From CAVXEH01 sp963805645 (GTDB taxonomy: Bacteria; Chloroflexota; Limnocylindria; QHBO01): a DNA stretch of 64,000 bases. Location of the stretch: the NCBI GenBank assembly GCA_963805645.1, contig CAWDVA010000007.1, forward strand, positions 124,001 through 188,000, read 5' to 3'. The position numbers were made by a program, and so were the translations under genes. Position 1 is the first letter of the stretch, and each line of letters opens with the position of its first letter. Shown piece by piece: positions 34,550-43,360 of the stretch. The notes beneath the pieces were generated by a model. That model ran no database searches. It was not told where the DNA came from and worked only from the letters and a program-made list of their open reading frames with translations.

Positions 34550-35620
34550 TCAGGCTCCCCGCAAGCCGCGTGCGGCCTGCTCGCGGACCTCGGCGCGGCG
34601 GTCGTGGGTCGCCCGCTCCAGGACCGGTCGCACGGCCGGCGAGCCCTCGGTCCCCGCGTTGGCCAGGGCCACCAGCGCGTTGCGCAGCAGCCGGTGGCGT
34701 CCCGCGCGCGTCAGCGCCGTCTCCCCCACCGCCCGCTGGAAAGCCCGCGTCCCCATGGGCAGGAGCCATTCGATGAGGGGCACCAGCGGCACGCGCAGGG
34801 GGCCGGCGTCATCGGCCTCGGCATTCACCGGGCAGACCTCCTGGCACACGTCGCAGCCGAAGACCCAGTCGCCGATGGCGGCCGCTTCCCAGCCCTCGAG
34901 GACCCCGGCGTGCTCGATGGTCAGATAGCTGATGCAGCGCCGCGCATCGATGGTCTGGGGCGCCACGATGGCCCCTGTGGGGCATCCGGCCAGGCAGCGC
35001 GTGCACGACCCGCAGCTGGAGCGGACGCGGGGTGTCGAGGGCAGCTCCGCGGATGTGAGCAGCGCACCAAGGAAGACCCACGACCCGGCCCGATGATGGG
35101 TCAGCAGGTTCGCGTTCTTGCCGATCCAGCCCAGGCCGGCGCGCTCGGCGAGCGCGCGCTCGGCAAGCGGCCGATCATCCACGTAGGCGACCTCGCCGGA
35201 GGCCACGCCCTCGCGCCGCAGGTCCGCGGCCAGCGCCTCCAGCCGGTCGCGCAGAGAGCGGTGATAATCCGAACCGAGCGCGTAGCGCGCGATCCGCCCC
35301 ATCGGTCCATCCGATGGCTGATCCAGGACCGGGGCAAGTGCCCGGCGCAGGGCATCCGGGTCGGGATCCCAGGCCGCGCGGTCGCGCCCCGCGTATGGAG
35401 CGGCCACCACGACGACGGAGCGCGCCGTTGCGACGTGTGCCCGCGGATCGGTTGCGCGCTCCGCACGCTCACCGCCCATCCAGCCCATGGTCGCCATCCG
35501 CCCGGCCGCCACGCTCGCCTCGATGTGCGCACGCGCGTCCGGCAGGGGAGACGCATCGGTGACGCCCACCAGCTCGAGGCCGTGGCGAGCCGCCAGCTGC
35601 CCAAGGTGGTCGTGGTCCAT
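34550..35620 (-). CDS. queG: Epoxyqueuosine reductase QueG
   Basis: About 356 residues. QueG reduces epoxyqueuosine to queuosine in tRNA with cobalamin and two [4Fe-4S] clusters. Visible are the cobalamin/active-site segment D-D-R-P-L-A-E-R followed by G-L-G-W-I-G-K-N, and ferredoxin-like Cys motifs C-G-S-C-T-R-C-L-A-G-C-P and C-D-V-C-Q-E-V-C-P. C-terminal HEAT-like helices complete the family layout. An ATG at 35620 is more family-like than one at 35638. Other queuosine genes are not in the window. Confidence 0.93.
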   Translation of the reverse strand: MDHDHLGQLAARHGLELVGVTDASPLPDARAHIEASVAAGRMATMGWMGGERAERATDPRAHVATARSVVVVAAPYAGRDRAAWDPDPDALRRALAPVLDQPSDGPMGRIARYALGSDYHRSLRDRLEALAADLRREGVASGEVAYVDDRPLAERALAERAGLGWIGKNANLLTHHRAGSWVFLGALLTSAELPSTPRVRSSCGSCTRCLAGCPTGAIVAPQTIDARRCISYLTIEHAGVLEGWEAAAIGDWVFGCDVCQEVCPVNAEADDAGPLRVPLVPLIEWLLPMGTRAFQRAVGETALTRAGRHRLLRNALVALANAGTEGSPAVRPVLERATHDRRAEVREQAARGLRGA

Positions 35621-35680
35621 CGGCCCATTCTCACCCACCCCGGTGCAGCACGCCTCGAGGAATCCCGGGGTCGGTGATTG

Positions 35681-36691
35681 TCAGGAGAGCAGGCCGGCGA
35701 GCTCGTCCTTGATCTGGCGCCCCATCAGCTCCGCGACCGCGTCGAGAGGCGTGGTGACCCCGTGGATCACCGCGTCCACCTGTTCCGCGATGGGCATCTC
35801 CACGCCCAGCTGGTCCGCCAGCTCCAGCGCACCGCGCACGGTGAAGACACCCTCCGCCACGCCGGGCAGCTGTGGCTGCACCTCCGGCCAGGCCAGGCCC
35901 GAGGCGAGCAGCTCGCCCGCGCGACGGTTGCGCGAGAGGGGGCTCATGCACGTCCCGATCAGGTCCCCCACGCCCGCGAGGCCCGCGAACGTGAGCGGAT
36001 TCGCGCCGGCGGCCGCGCCCAGGCGCGTGATCTCGGCCAGGCCGCGGGTGATGATCCCCGCCTTGGCGCTGTCGCCCAGCTCGAGGCCGTCGACCATGCC
36101 GGCGGCGAGGGCGACCACGTTCTTCAGGGCCCCGGCCAGCTCGACACCCACGACGTCCGCGTTGGTGTACAGCCGAAAGCGCTCCGATCCCAGGAGCGCG
36201 GCCAGATCGGCGGCCAGCCGTCCGTCACCCGAGGCGATCACGGCGCCCGCGGGCTTGCCCGCGGCCACCTCTCGCGCGAGGTTCGGACCGGAGAGCACGG
36301 CAACGGGTCGCCCGGGAAGCTCCTCCGCGATCACCTCGCTCATGCGCCGGTGGGTACCCTCCTCGATCCCCTTCACCGCCGAGAGCACCGCGGTGGAAGC
36401 GTGGAGCCGGTCCGCCAGGCGGCGCAGCGTCGTGCGCACGTGCGCCGATGGGACGGCAAGGATGAAGAGCCGATACGGCTCGGAGAGGAAGGCGTCCTCG
36501 GTGGCGACCCGGAGCGCCGGCGGAAAGACGATGCCGGGCAGGTAGTGCCGGTTCTCCCGCTCCGCGGCGAGGGTCGCGTTGGCCTCCGGCGAGTGCGCCC
36601 ACAGCGTCACCGGCCGGTCGGCCGACGCGAGCCGCACGGCCAGGGTCGTCCCCCACGCCCCCGCCCCGATCACCCCGATCTGGTCGGTCAT
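35681..36691 (-). CDS. gpsA: NAD(P)-dependent glycerol-3-phosphate dehydrogenase GpsA
   Basis: 336 residues. The N-terminal Rossmann motif I-G-A-G-A-W-G-T, the catalytic-site K of A-L-K-N-V, and the C-terminal helical domain with G-L-A-G-V-G-D-L are typical. It converts dihydroxyacetone phosphate to sn-glycerol-3-phosphate for phospholipid synthesis. ATG 36691 overlaps the der stop by four bases (ATGA), so translation is coupled. Confidence 0.95.
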   Translation of the reverse strand: MTDQIGVIGAGAWGTTLAVRLASADRPVTLWAHSPEANATLAAERENRHYLPGIVFPPALRVATEDAFLSEPYRLFILAVPSAHVRTTLRRLADRLHASTAVLSAVKGIEEGTHRRMSEVIAEELPGRPVAVLSGPNLAREVAAGKPAGAVIASGDGRLAADLAALLGSERFRLYTNADVVGVELAGALKNVVALAAGMVDGLELGDSAKAGIITRGLAEITRLGAAAGANPLTFAGLAGVGDLIGTCMSPLSRNRRAGELLASGLAWPEVQPQLPGVAEGVFTVRGALELADQLGVEMPIAEQVDAVIHGVTTPLDAVAELMGRQIKDELAGLLS

Positions 36692-38163
36692 CGGCGGCGT
36701 GCCGGGCGGGCCGGGCGCTTGGGGCGCGCCGCGCCGGACCTGCGGGGGCGGGCAGAACGGCGTGCCGCCTCCTCGTTCACGCGCTGCCGGAAGATGAGCC
36801 GGATGGGCGTGCCGAGGAATCCGAACTCCGCCCGGATCCGGTTCTCCAGGAAGCGCTTGTAGCTGAAATGGATCAGCTCCGGGTCGTTGACGAAGATGAC
36901 GAAGGTGGGCGGCGCCACGCTCACCTGGGTGGCGTACAGGATCTTCGGGAGCCGATTGCGCACGTGGCTTGGCGGGTGGGCACGGACCGCGTCGCCCACG
37001 ACCCGGTTCAGCTCCCCGGTGGGGACCCGCCGATACCGCTCCTCCGCCACGCGCCGCGCCTCTCCCAGCACGCGGTCGATCCGGGCTCCGGTCTGCGCCG
37101 AGGCGAAGACGATGTCGGCCCAGGCCAGGTACGGCGCCTGTCGGCGCAGGGAATGGAGCCGGTCGTCGGCGGTCTTCTCGTCCTTCTCGACCGCGTCCCA
37201 CTTGTTGAGGACCAGCACCAGCCCCTTGCCCGCCTCGAGGACGTGGCCCACCACGTGGGCGTCCTGGGCCGTATAGCCCTCAACCGCGTCGGTCATCACC
37301 ACCGCCACGTCGGCGCGGTCGATGGCCTTCATGCTGCGCAGGACCGAGTAGCGCTCGATCCCCCGCCCCACGGCGCCGCGGCGCCGGATTCCGGCCGTGT
37401 CGATCAGGATCATGGGCTCCCCGCCCGCCAGCACCGGTGTGTCAACGGGGTCGCGGGTCGTGCCGGGCACCTCGGAGACGATCATCCGCTCCTCGCCCAG
37501 GACCCGGTTGACGAAGGTGGACTTGCCGGTGTTCGGGCGTCCCACGATCGCCACCTTCGGCGGCCCCAGGTCGGTCTCCGCCAGCTCGGCAAGCTCCTTG
37601 TCGGTGAGCTCCTCGCCGTCGAACCCGTCCGCGTCCACGGCGGAGCCGCCATCGGTCTCGTCCGCGGGTGGCAGCGCATCCACGATCATGTCCGCGAGGT
37701 CACCGGTGTTGCGCCCGTGCTGCGCGCTGATGGTGATGGTCTGCTCGAAGCCCAGGGCATGGAACTCGACGCCTTCCATCTCCCGCTTGGGGTTGTCCGC
37801 CTTGTTGATCACCAGGATCACCGGCTTCGCCGCCCGGCGCAGGCGATCGGCCACCTCGTAGTCCAGAGGCGCCAGGCCGGCGTGAGCGTCCACCACGAAG
37901 AGGATGACCTCTGCCTCCTCGATCGCCACCCTGGCCTGGTCCTGGACGCGCGCCTCTATGTCGGTCCCGGGTTCGAGCTCCAGGCCGCCGGTGTCGACCA
38001 CGGTGTAGTCGCGGCCGTTCCAGTCCCCGGTGGCGTACACCCGGTCACGCGTGGTCCCGGGCAGGTCCTCGACAATGGCGATCCGCTCGCCGGCGAGGCG
38101 GTTGAAGAGCGTCGACTTGCCGACGTTGGGGCGTCCGACAATGGCGACCACGGGGAGGGTCAT
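36688..38163 (-). CDS. der: Ribosome-assembly GTPase Der (EngA)
   Basis: 491 residues with two GTPase domains. The first has G-R-P-N-V-G-K-S and N-K-A-D; the second G-R-P-N-T-G-K-S and N-K-W-D; a KH-like C-terminal domain and Arg-rich tail follow. Der acts in 50S ribosomal subunit maturation. ATG 38163 was chosen because the protein should begin at the first G1 motif; the longer in-frame extension is unlikely. It is divergent from the NUDIX remnant and overlaps gpsA by four bases. Confidence 0.95.
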   Translation of the reverse strand: MTLPVVAIVGRPNVGKSTLFNRLAGERIAIVEDLPGTTRDRVYATGDWNGRDYTVVDTGGLELEPGTDIEARVQDQARVAIEEAEVILFVVDAHAGLAPLDYEVADRLRRAAKPVILVINKADNPKREMEGVEFHALGFEQTITISAQHGRNTGDLADMIVDALPPADETDGGSAVDADGFDGEELTDKELAELAETDLGPPKVAIVGRPNTGKSTFVNRVLGEERMIVSEVPGTTRDPVDTPVLAGGEPMILIDTAGIRRRGAVGRGIERYSVLRSMKAIDRADVAVVMTDAVEGYTAQDAHVVGHVLEAGKGLVLVLNKWDAVEKDEKTADDRLHSLRRQAPYLAWADIVFASAQTGARIDRVLGEARRVAEERYRRVPTGELNRVVGDAVRAHPPSHVRNRLPKILYATQVSVAPPTFVIFVNDPELIHFSYKRFLENRIRAEFGFLGTPIRLIFRQRVNEEAARRSARPRRSGAARPKRPARPARRR

Positions 38164-38195
38164 GGCGCGAGTGTACCGGGGTATGCTCCGAACCG

Positions 38196-38438
38196 ATGTC
38201 CGGGCCCCGTCTGCGCCACGCGGGTTCGCGCCGTGATCCTCGATCCGGCCGGGCGCACGCTGCTCGTCCGCTTCGCGTTCCCCGACCGGGTGGTATGGGC
38301 CTGTCCCGGCGGCGGCATCGAGGAGGGCGAGACTCCGCACGACGCGAGCTGGCGGAGGAGACCGGCCTGGCGATCACCGACCCGGGACCGCCCATCTGGC
38401 GGCGGGAGCACGAACCCCGCTACGCGCTCAGGGCGTAG
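38196..38438 (+). pseudogene. Broken NUDIX hydrolase remnant
   Basis: The Nudix box is split by a frame change. One frame gives V-I-L-D-P-A-G-R-T-L-L-V-R-F, then P-G-G-G-I-E-E-G-E-T-P-H-D; after a loss of about 10 bp near 38345 another frame gives R-E-L-A-E-E-T-G-L. It stops at 38436-38438 at about half the normal length, overlapping the ispH 3' end by 19 bp. The N-terminal start is also unclear. This is most likely a non-functional remnant. Confidence 0.6.
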
Positions 38439-39298
38439 ATCCGGTCGCGGACCGCCTCGAGGTCGACCTCCGGCGTCGAGGTGCCCCCGGTGATGCCGAT
38501 CCGGGCCTTGCCGGCCAGCCAGCCGCGGTGCTCGCGCGCGAGCTCATCCGCATCCTCGATGTGGATCACCGCGTCGCAGACCTCGCGGCATTTCACCGCG
38601 AGCTCCTTGGTGTTCGAGCTGTTCTTGCCGCCGACGACGATCATCGCGTCCACCTCGCCGGCGAGCACCACCGAGTCGGCCTGGCGGGTCAGGGTCACCG
38701 GGCACACGGTATTCACCACGCGGAGGTCGTGACATCGGCGCAGGCAGAAGGCCGCGAACTCCTCGAGCTTGGTGGGCAGGATGGTCGACTGGGAGAGCAC
38801 CCCGATCTTCTTGGTGTGCGGGACGCGCTCCCAGGTCGAGCGATCCAGGTCGTCCACCACGACATGGTTCTCGCCGGCGTAGCTGCGCACGCCCTTGATC
38901 TCGGGGTGGTCCTCGTGGCCGATGATGGCGACCGTGTAGCCCTGCTCCGCCAGCTCGGCTGCCGCCTTCTGGCTCTGGAGCACCCAGGTGCAGGTGGCGT
39001 CGATCACCTCCAGCTCGCCCTTCGACTGCAGGGCGGTCATCTCGCTCGCAGGGACGCCGTGGGCGCGGATGACGAGCGTGCCGCCCTCGACCTGGTCGGC
39101 GAGGTCGGCGGTGAGGATCCCGCGGTCGGAGAGATCGGCCTTGATCCCGGGGTTGTGGACGAGCTGCCCCAGGGTGGTGACGTCCTTGCCGAGCTCGCGG
39201 GCGTGCTTGGCCTTGTCGATCGCCAGGCGCACGCCATAGCAGAAGCCGGCGCGCTCGGCGATGCGCACCTCGGGGCGGACGGGGGTCGCGGCAGTCAT
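38420..39298 (-). CDS. ispH: 4-hydroxy-3-methylbut-2-enyl diphosphate reductase IspH
   Basis: 292 residues. IspH is the last MEP-pathway enzyme, using a [4Fe-4S] cluster to make IPP and DMAPP. The three cluster cysteines are seen in G-F-C-Y-G, D-A-T-C-T-W and N-T-V-C-P-V, and the conserved E/H/T/N active-site residues are in the usual context (H-G-V-P, S-N-T). ATG 39298 is the best family start though the ribosome site is weak. It lies downstream of plsC with 35 nt between. Confidence 0.95.
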   Translation of the reverse strand: MTAATPVRPEVRIAERAGFCYGVRLAIDKAKHARELGKDVTTLGQLVHNPGIKADLSDRGILTADLADQVEGGTLVIRAHGVPASEMTALQSKGELEVIDATCTWVLQSQKAAAELAEQGYTVAIIGHEDHPEIKGVRSYAGENHVVVDDLDRSTWERVPHTKKIGVLSQSTILPTKLEEFAAFCLRRCHDLRVVNTVCPVTLTRQADSVVLAGEVDAMIVVGGKNSSNTKELAVKCREVCDAVIHIEDADELAREHRGWLAGKARIGITGGTSTPEVDLEAVRDRIYALSA

Positions 39299-39333
39299 CT
39301 CGCCTGCCATTCTATCGGTGGCGGCCGAATCGG

Positions 39334-40017
39334 TCAGTCGACCGCCTCCGACGACGGCGGATCGCCGTAGCGCCCACGCTGCCACGCGGGGAGCATGGCC
39401 GCGATCTCGCGCATGATCCGGTCCGATCCAGCCGACAGTTCAGCCCGGTCCAGCCGGCCGGACGGCTGGTGCGGCAGCGAGAAGAGATCGCCCACCCGGA
39501 CGTCGACCCGATGGCGGCGTGGAATGCGCGCCCCGCGCGGGAAGACGCGTTCCGTACCGGTGATGGACGCGGGGAGCAGGGGCACGCCCGAGCGCATCGC
39601 CAGCAGCGCTGCACCGCCGTGACCCTCGCCGATGATGCCCGTGCGCGAGCGGGTCCCCTCGGGGAACATCCCGACCGGGCGTCCGGCGGCCAGGTGGGCC
39701 AGGGCGGTGCGCTGGGCGGCTCGATCACCCTCCCCGCGGCGCACGAAGAAGACGCCCGCCTGCTTCGCCAGCCAGCCGATGACCGGCCAGTGCAGCATCT
39801 CGTCCTTGGCCATGAACCGGACCACGATCCCGTTCAGATCCCCCACCGTGGCGCCGATGATCAGCGGGTCGAAATTGGAAAAGTGGTTCGCCACCAGGAT
39901 GAACGGCCCTTCGCGCGGCACGCGCTCGAGGCCATCCACGTGCAGGGGTCCGAAGATCAGCATCCCGAGCCGGGTAAGGAACGAGCCGGGGCCAAAGAAC
40001 CAGGTCGGATCCGACAT
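39334..40017 (-). CDS. plsC: Lysophosphatidic-acid acyltransferase PlsC
   Basis: 227 residues. Catalytic HX4D motif is N-H-F-S-N-F-D and the substrate-binding F-P-E-G-T-R-S motif follows about 85 residues later. It acylates lysophosphatidic acid to phosphatidic acid. The gene starts three bases after the rluB-cmk stop, so it belongs to the same operon, and the adjacent ispH and gpsA genes fit an envelope-lipid theme. Confidence 0.93.
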   Translation of the reverse strand: MSDPTWFFGPGSFLTRLGMLIFGPLHVDGLERVPREGPFILVANHFSNFDPLIIGATVGDLNGIVVRFMAKDEMLHWPVIGWLAKQAGVFFVRRGEGDRAAQRTALAHLAAGRPVGMFPEGTRSRTGIIGEGHGGAALLAMRSGVPLLPASITGTERVFPRGARIPRRHRVDVRVGDLFSLPHQPSGRLDRAELSAGSDRIMREIAAMLPAWQRGRYGDPPSSEAVD

Positions 40018-40020
40018 CGG

Positions 40021-41454
40021 TCAGAACCTCCCCGGCAGGTGCGCCACGATGGCGTCAACGCAGGCATCCACGTCGAGCTCCCCGGTGTCGAGGACCAGGG
40101 CACCGGGCGCCTTGCGCAGCGGGGCGATCTCGCGGCCGGAATCCGCGGCGTCTCGCTGCTCGATCTCGGCGAGGTACTCGCGGGCGCGTTCCGGATTGCC
40201 CATCTCGGCCGCACGACGCGCAGCACGCACCAGCGTCGACGCGGTCAGATAGACCTTCAGGGTCGCATCCGGCAGCACCACGGTACCGATGTCGCGCCCG
40301 ACCATGACGACATCGCCGGTGCGAGCCGTGGCGCGCTGGACGGCCACCATCGCCCGGCGCACCTCGGCGTGGCGGCTGACCTGTGAGACGAGCCGGTCGA
40401 TGCGCGGAGTCCGCACCTCGCCGGTCACGTCGCGACGACCCACGAGCACCGTCTCGCGCCGGTCGGTCTCGGCGTCTCGAGGGCGGCGCACGTGGATGCG
40501 CGCGTCGCGGGCCAGTCGTCCAAGCGCAACCGGATCGCTCGGGTTCACCCTGCGCTCCAGGGCGACGAGGGTCAGCGCGCGGTACATGAGGCCGGTGTCG
40601 ACGAAGGTCGCGCCGATGCGCACCGCGAGCGTGTGCCCCACGGTGCTCTTCCCCGAGCCGGATGGTCCGTCGATGGCGACCGTGATGGACCCGCGCGCGG
40701 CGCGGCCGCGCGTCGCGCCGCCCGCGAGGGAGTCGACCTCGGCGGGTTTCAGCACGCGCCACTCCCCCGCTGCCAGCCCACCCAGGGTCAACGGTCCCAG
40801 GCCCACGCGGGCCAGGCGATGCACGCGGTGGCCGGCCGCGGCGAAGAGCCGGCGCACCTCGCGCTTGCGCCCCTCCCCCACGCGCACCCGGAGCCAGCGG
40901 CCCTGCTCCCGTGGCTCGCGGATGATCTCCGGCGGTGGCGCTGCCCGGTGCGCGGCGAGGAGGCGAGCCATGCCGTCCTCGAGCGACAGCCCGCGCCGCA
41001 GCTGCTGGAGTGTCCGGGTGTCCGGCTCGGGGTCGACCAGGACCGAATACTCCCGCTCGAGGCCGTACCGGGGATGCAGGACCCTGTTCGCCCAGGCACC
41101 GTCGTTGGTGAGCAGCATCAGCCCCTCGGAGTCCACGTCGAGACGGCCGGCCGGCCACAGGCGGCCATATGCCCCGGGCGCGACCAGGTCGACGACGGCG
41201 CGCCGGCCGCGTTCCTCGCGGGCCGAGGAGAGGAATCCGCGGGGTTTGTGGACCGCCAGGTAGACGGCCATGGGTGCATCGCTCAGCGGCTGTCCATCGA
41301 CCGCGATCCGGTCGGTCTCCGGGTCGGCGCTCGACCCGGTGGCCGCAACGACCCCGTTGACCGTGACGCGGCCCGCCGCGATGAGGCCTTCGGCCGAGCG
41401 ACGCGAGGCGAGGCCGGCCCGCGCGATGATCTTCTGCAGGCGCTCAGCCGGCAT
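40021..41454 (-). CDS. rluB-cmk: RluB-type pseudouridine synthase fused to cytidylate kinase
   Basis: 477-residue fusion. The N-terminal half (about 1-245) is a large-subunit pseudouridine synthase with an S4 domain (L-Q-K-I-I-A-R-A-G-L-A-S-R-R) and the catalytic region G-R-L-D-V-D-S-E-G-L. The C-terminal half (about 255-477) is cytidylate kinase, with P-loop G-P-S-G-S-G-K-S-T-V and G-R-D-I-G-T. In many bacteria rluB and cmk are adjacent separate genes; here they are one protein. ATG 41454 overlaps the scpB stop by 11 nt. An S4 domain plus kinase in one chain is notable. Confidence 0.93.
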   Translation of the reverse strand: MPAERLQKIIARAGLASRRSAEGLIAAGRVTVNGVVAATGSSADPETDRIAVDGQPLSDAPMAVYLAVHKPRGFLSSAREERGRRAVVDLVAPGAYGRLWPAGRLDVDSEGLMLLTNDGAWANRVLHPRYGLEREYSVLVDPEPDTRTLQQLRRGLSLEDGMARLLAAHRAAPPPEIIREPREQGRWLRVRVGEGRKREVRRLFAAAGHRVHRLARVGLGPLTLGGLAAGEWRVLKPAEVDSLAGGATRGRAARGSITVAIDGPSGSGKSTVGHTLAVRIGATFVDTGLMYRALTLVALERRVNPSDPVALGRLARDARIHVRRPRDAETDRRETVLVGRRDVTGEVRTPRIDRLVSQVSRHAEVRRAMVAVQRATARTGDVVMVGRDIGTVVLPDATLKVYLTASTLVRAARRAAEMGNPERAREYLAEIEQRDAADSGREIAPLRKAPGALVLDTGELDVDACVDAIVAHLPGRF

Positions 41455-42025
41455 CGACGGACGGCGCGGGCTCCTCGACGCGGGTGGTCGCCGCCGCAGC
41501 CTGGGCAGCATCGGCCGGCAGGGGCGGCAGGTCGTCCAGCGAGGTGAGCCCGAAGCGCTCCATGAAGGTGAAGGTCGTGCCGTACAGGATCGGGCGACCG
41601 GGCGTGTCGCGCCGCCCGACCTCCGAGATGAGCCGCCGATGGAGCAGCGAGCGCAGGACGTAGTCGGAGTCGACGCCCCGTACCCGCTCCACCTCGCCGC
41701 GGGTCACCGGCTGCCGGTAGGCGACGATGGCCAGCGCCTCGAGGGCTGCGGGGCTGAGGCGCGCCTCCTCGCGGGAGGCATAGGCGGCCAGGCGGGCGCC
41801 GACCTCCGGGGCGGTGACCAGCTGCCAGGCGTCGTCGAGACGCTGGACCCGCAGCCCGCGCTCCGACACCTCGAGGTCCTCGGCAAGCGTCCCCAGGGCA
41901 GCCTCCGCGTGCAGGCGCGGCACGCCGGCCAGCTGGGCCAGCTCGGCGGTCGCCAGGGGCCGCTCGGCGATGAACAGCAGCGCCTCGAAGAAGGCGCCAA
42001 GGTCGTCCGGCATCGGCAGATCCAT
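41444..42025 (-). CDS. scpB: Segregation and condensation protein ScpB
   Basis: 193 residues, two winged-helix domains with E-A-L-L-F-I-A-E-R-P-L-A and A-L-E-A-L-A-I-V-A-Y-R-Q-P-V-T-R-G typical of ScpB. It forms the kleisin-associated part of the SMC complex together with ScpA. Its ATG overlaps the scpA stop by one base (TGATG). Confidence 0.94.
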   Translation of the reverse strand: MDLPMPDDLGAFFEALLFIAERPLATAELAQLAGVPRLHAEAALGTLAEDLEVSERGLRVQRLDDAWQLVTAPEVGARLAAYASREEARLSPAALEALAIVAYRQPVTRGEVERVRGVDSDYVLRSLLHRRLISEVGRRDTPGRPILYGTTFTFMERFGLTSLDDLPPLPADAAQAAAATTRVEEPAPSVDAG

Positions 42026-42864
42026 CAGGCTTCCTCCCCGGGTGCGGCCACCGATTCGGCGCCCACCGGCTGGGCGGACGCCGGGCGCCCCGGCATCGGC
42101 TCGATCAGGATGGGGCCGAAGATGCGGTCCTGGCGCACCTGGACCTGGCGTCGACGGACGAGCTCGAGCGCCGCGAGCACGGTCACCGCCGCCTCGGTGC
42201 GCGAGCGGCAGGTGGCCAGCACCGCCTGCAGCACCACCTTCCCGGAGGCCGACAGCGCCGCGCGCAGCGCGCGGATCTGCATCCCGATGGTGATCTCGCG
42301 GGCCACGACCCCCGGTGGCGGCGGCTCGGGCTCGGCCACGGCGGCCAGCTGTTCCAGGGCCTCCACCAGCAGCGCCACGGGGAGCGGCGGCATCGGCGCC
42401 TCGGGTAGGTCCGCCTCGCGCGGCTCGCGGCGCATCACCGGGGCAACCAGGTCCCGGGCCCCCAGGCTCACCGCGGCGTCGCGCAGGGCGCGATACTCGA
42501 TGAGCCGGCGACGCAGCTCCTCCTCGTCGGGCTCATCCGCCTCCTCTCCGACCGACGGTAACGGCTCGCCGGGGAGCAGGCGCCGGGACTTGAGCAGGAT
42601 CAGCTGGGCGGCGATCGCGACGAAGTCGGACAGGTTGCGGGCGTCCACCGGGTTCGTGGCGAGGTGGGCCACGTACGCGTCGGCGAGCTCGGCGAGGGGG
42701 ACGGTCAGGACATCGAGCTGCCGTGATTCGATGAGGTGCAGGAGGAGCTGCAGCGGTCCCTCGAAGACATCGAGCCGCACCTCGAAGGCGGCGGCATCGG
42801 CGCCTCCCGGCCCGACCGGCACCGCGACCATCTCGGCGGCCGGGACGACGGGGATCGGCTCCAT
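42025..42864 (-). CDS. scpA: Segregation and condensation protein ScpA
   Basis: About 279 residues. The kleisin N-terminal pattern F-E-G-P-L-Q-L-L-L-H-L-I and L-L-K-S-R-R-L-L-P are clear, followed by the C-terminal winged-helix segment. ScpA bridges SMC heads and recruits ScpB. ATG 42864 was chosen because GAGG lies eight bases upstream; a start at 42885 would overlap the upstream gene. The smc gene is not in the window. Confidence 0.9.
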   Translation of the reverse strand: MEPIPVVPAAEMVAVPVGPGGADAAAFEVRLDVFEGPLQLLLHLIESRQLDVLTVPLAELADAYVAHLATNPVDARNLSDFVAIAAQLILLKSRRLLPGEPLPSVGEEADEPDEEELRRRLIEYRALRDAAVSLGARDLVAPVMRREPREADLPEAPMPPLPVALLVEALEQLAAVAEPEPPPPGVVAREITIGMQIRALRAALSASGKVVLQAVLATCRSRTEAAVTVLAALELVRRRQVQVRQDRIFGPILIEPMPGRPASAQPVGAESVAAPGEEA

Positions 42865-42874
42865 CTCCACCACC

Positions 42875-43360
42875 TCAGCTCGCATCGTCCGCGCGCTGCA
42901 GCGCGGCGGCCAGGGCGGCATCGGACGGTAGCGCGCGCCCGGCGATGAAGGTCACCGTCCGCTCCGAAAGGCCGGCCTCGCGGGCCAGGCGTGCGGAGAG
43001 CTCGCCGTGGTGCAGGTACAGGTGCCAGGGATAGCCACGCGACCCGGGATCGGGCGTTGCCAGCCTGGCGAGGATGCGTGGGCTGACCGTCTCGAGCAGC
43101 ACGCCGCCGACACGGTGCCACAGGCGGAGCCGGTGACCCTTGGCGCCGTCGTGCACCAGCGCCGCGGCCAGGACCTCGCGATCGTCGACACCGGCGGCGA
43201 GAAGCCGGTGCACGACATCGAGCCCGTGGCGCCGGTCCGCGACGGGCATCCCGTCGAACAGGGGCCAGGCGGTGGCGGGCAGGACCCGACGCGCGAGCGC
43301 CGCCTCGTCCGGGGCGACCCGGGCCGTGAGATGGCCGACGAACTGGGCGACCCTATGCAC
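42875..43360 (-). CDS. HD-domain-like hydrolase
   Basis: About 161 residues. It contains H-R-L-L-A-A-G-V-D-D then V-H-D-G-A-K-G-H and a later L-H-H-G-E-L-S; the H...HD arrangement resembles HD-superfamily phosphohydrolases, but a key HD pair cannot be confirmed by eye. Start GTG 43360 overlaps the upstream M50 gene stop by 8 nt. It lies directly upstream of scpA in the same operon, a neighbourhood suggesting a nucleotide or tRNA-related phosphohydrolase. Confidence 0.65.
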   Translation of the reverse strand: MHRVAQFVGHLTARVAPDEAALARRVLPATAWPLFDGMPVADRRHGLDVVHRLLAAGVDDREVLAAALVHDGAKGHRLRLWHRVGGVLLETVSPRILARLATPDPGSRGYPWHLYLHHGELSARLAREAGLSERTVTFIAGRALPSDAALAAALQRADDAS

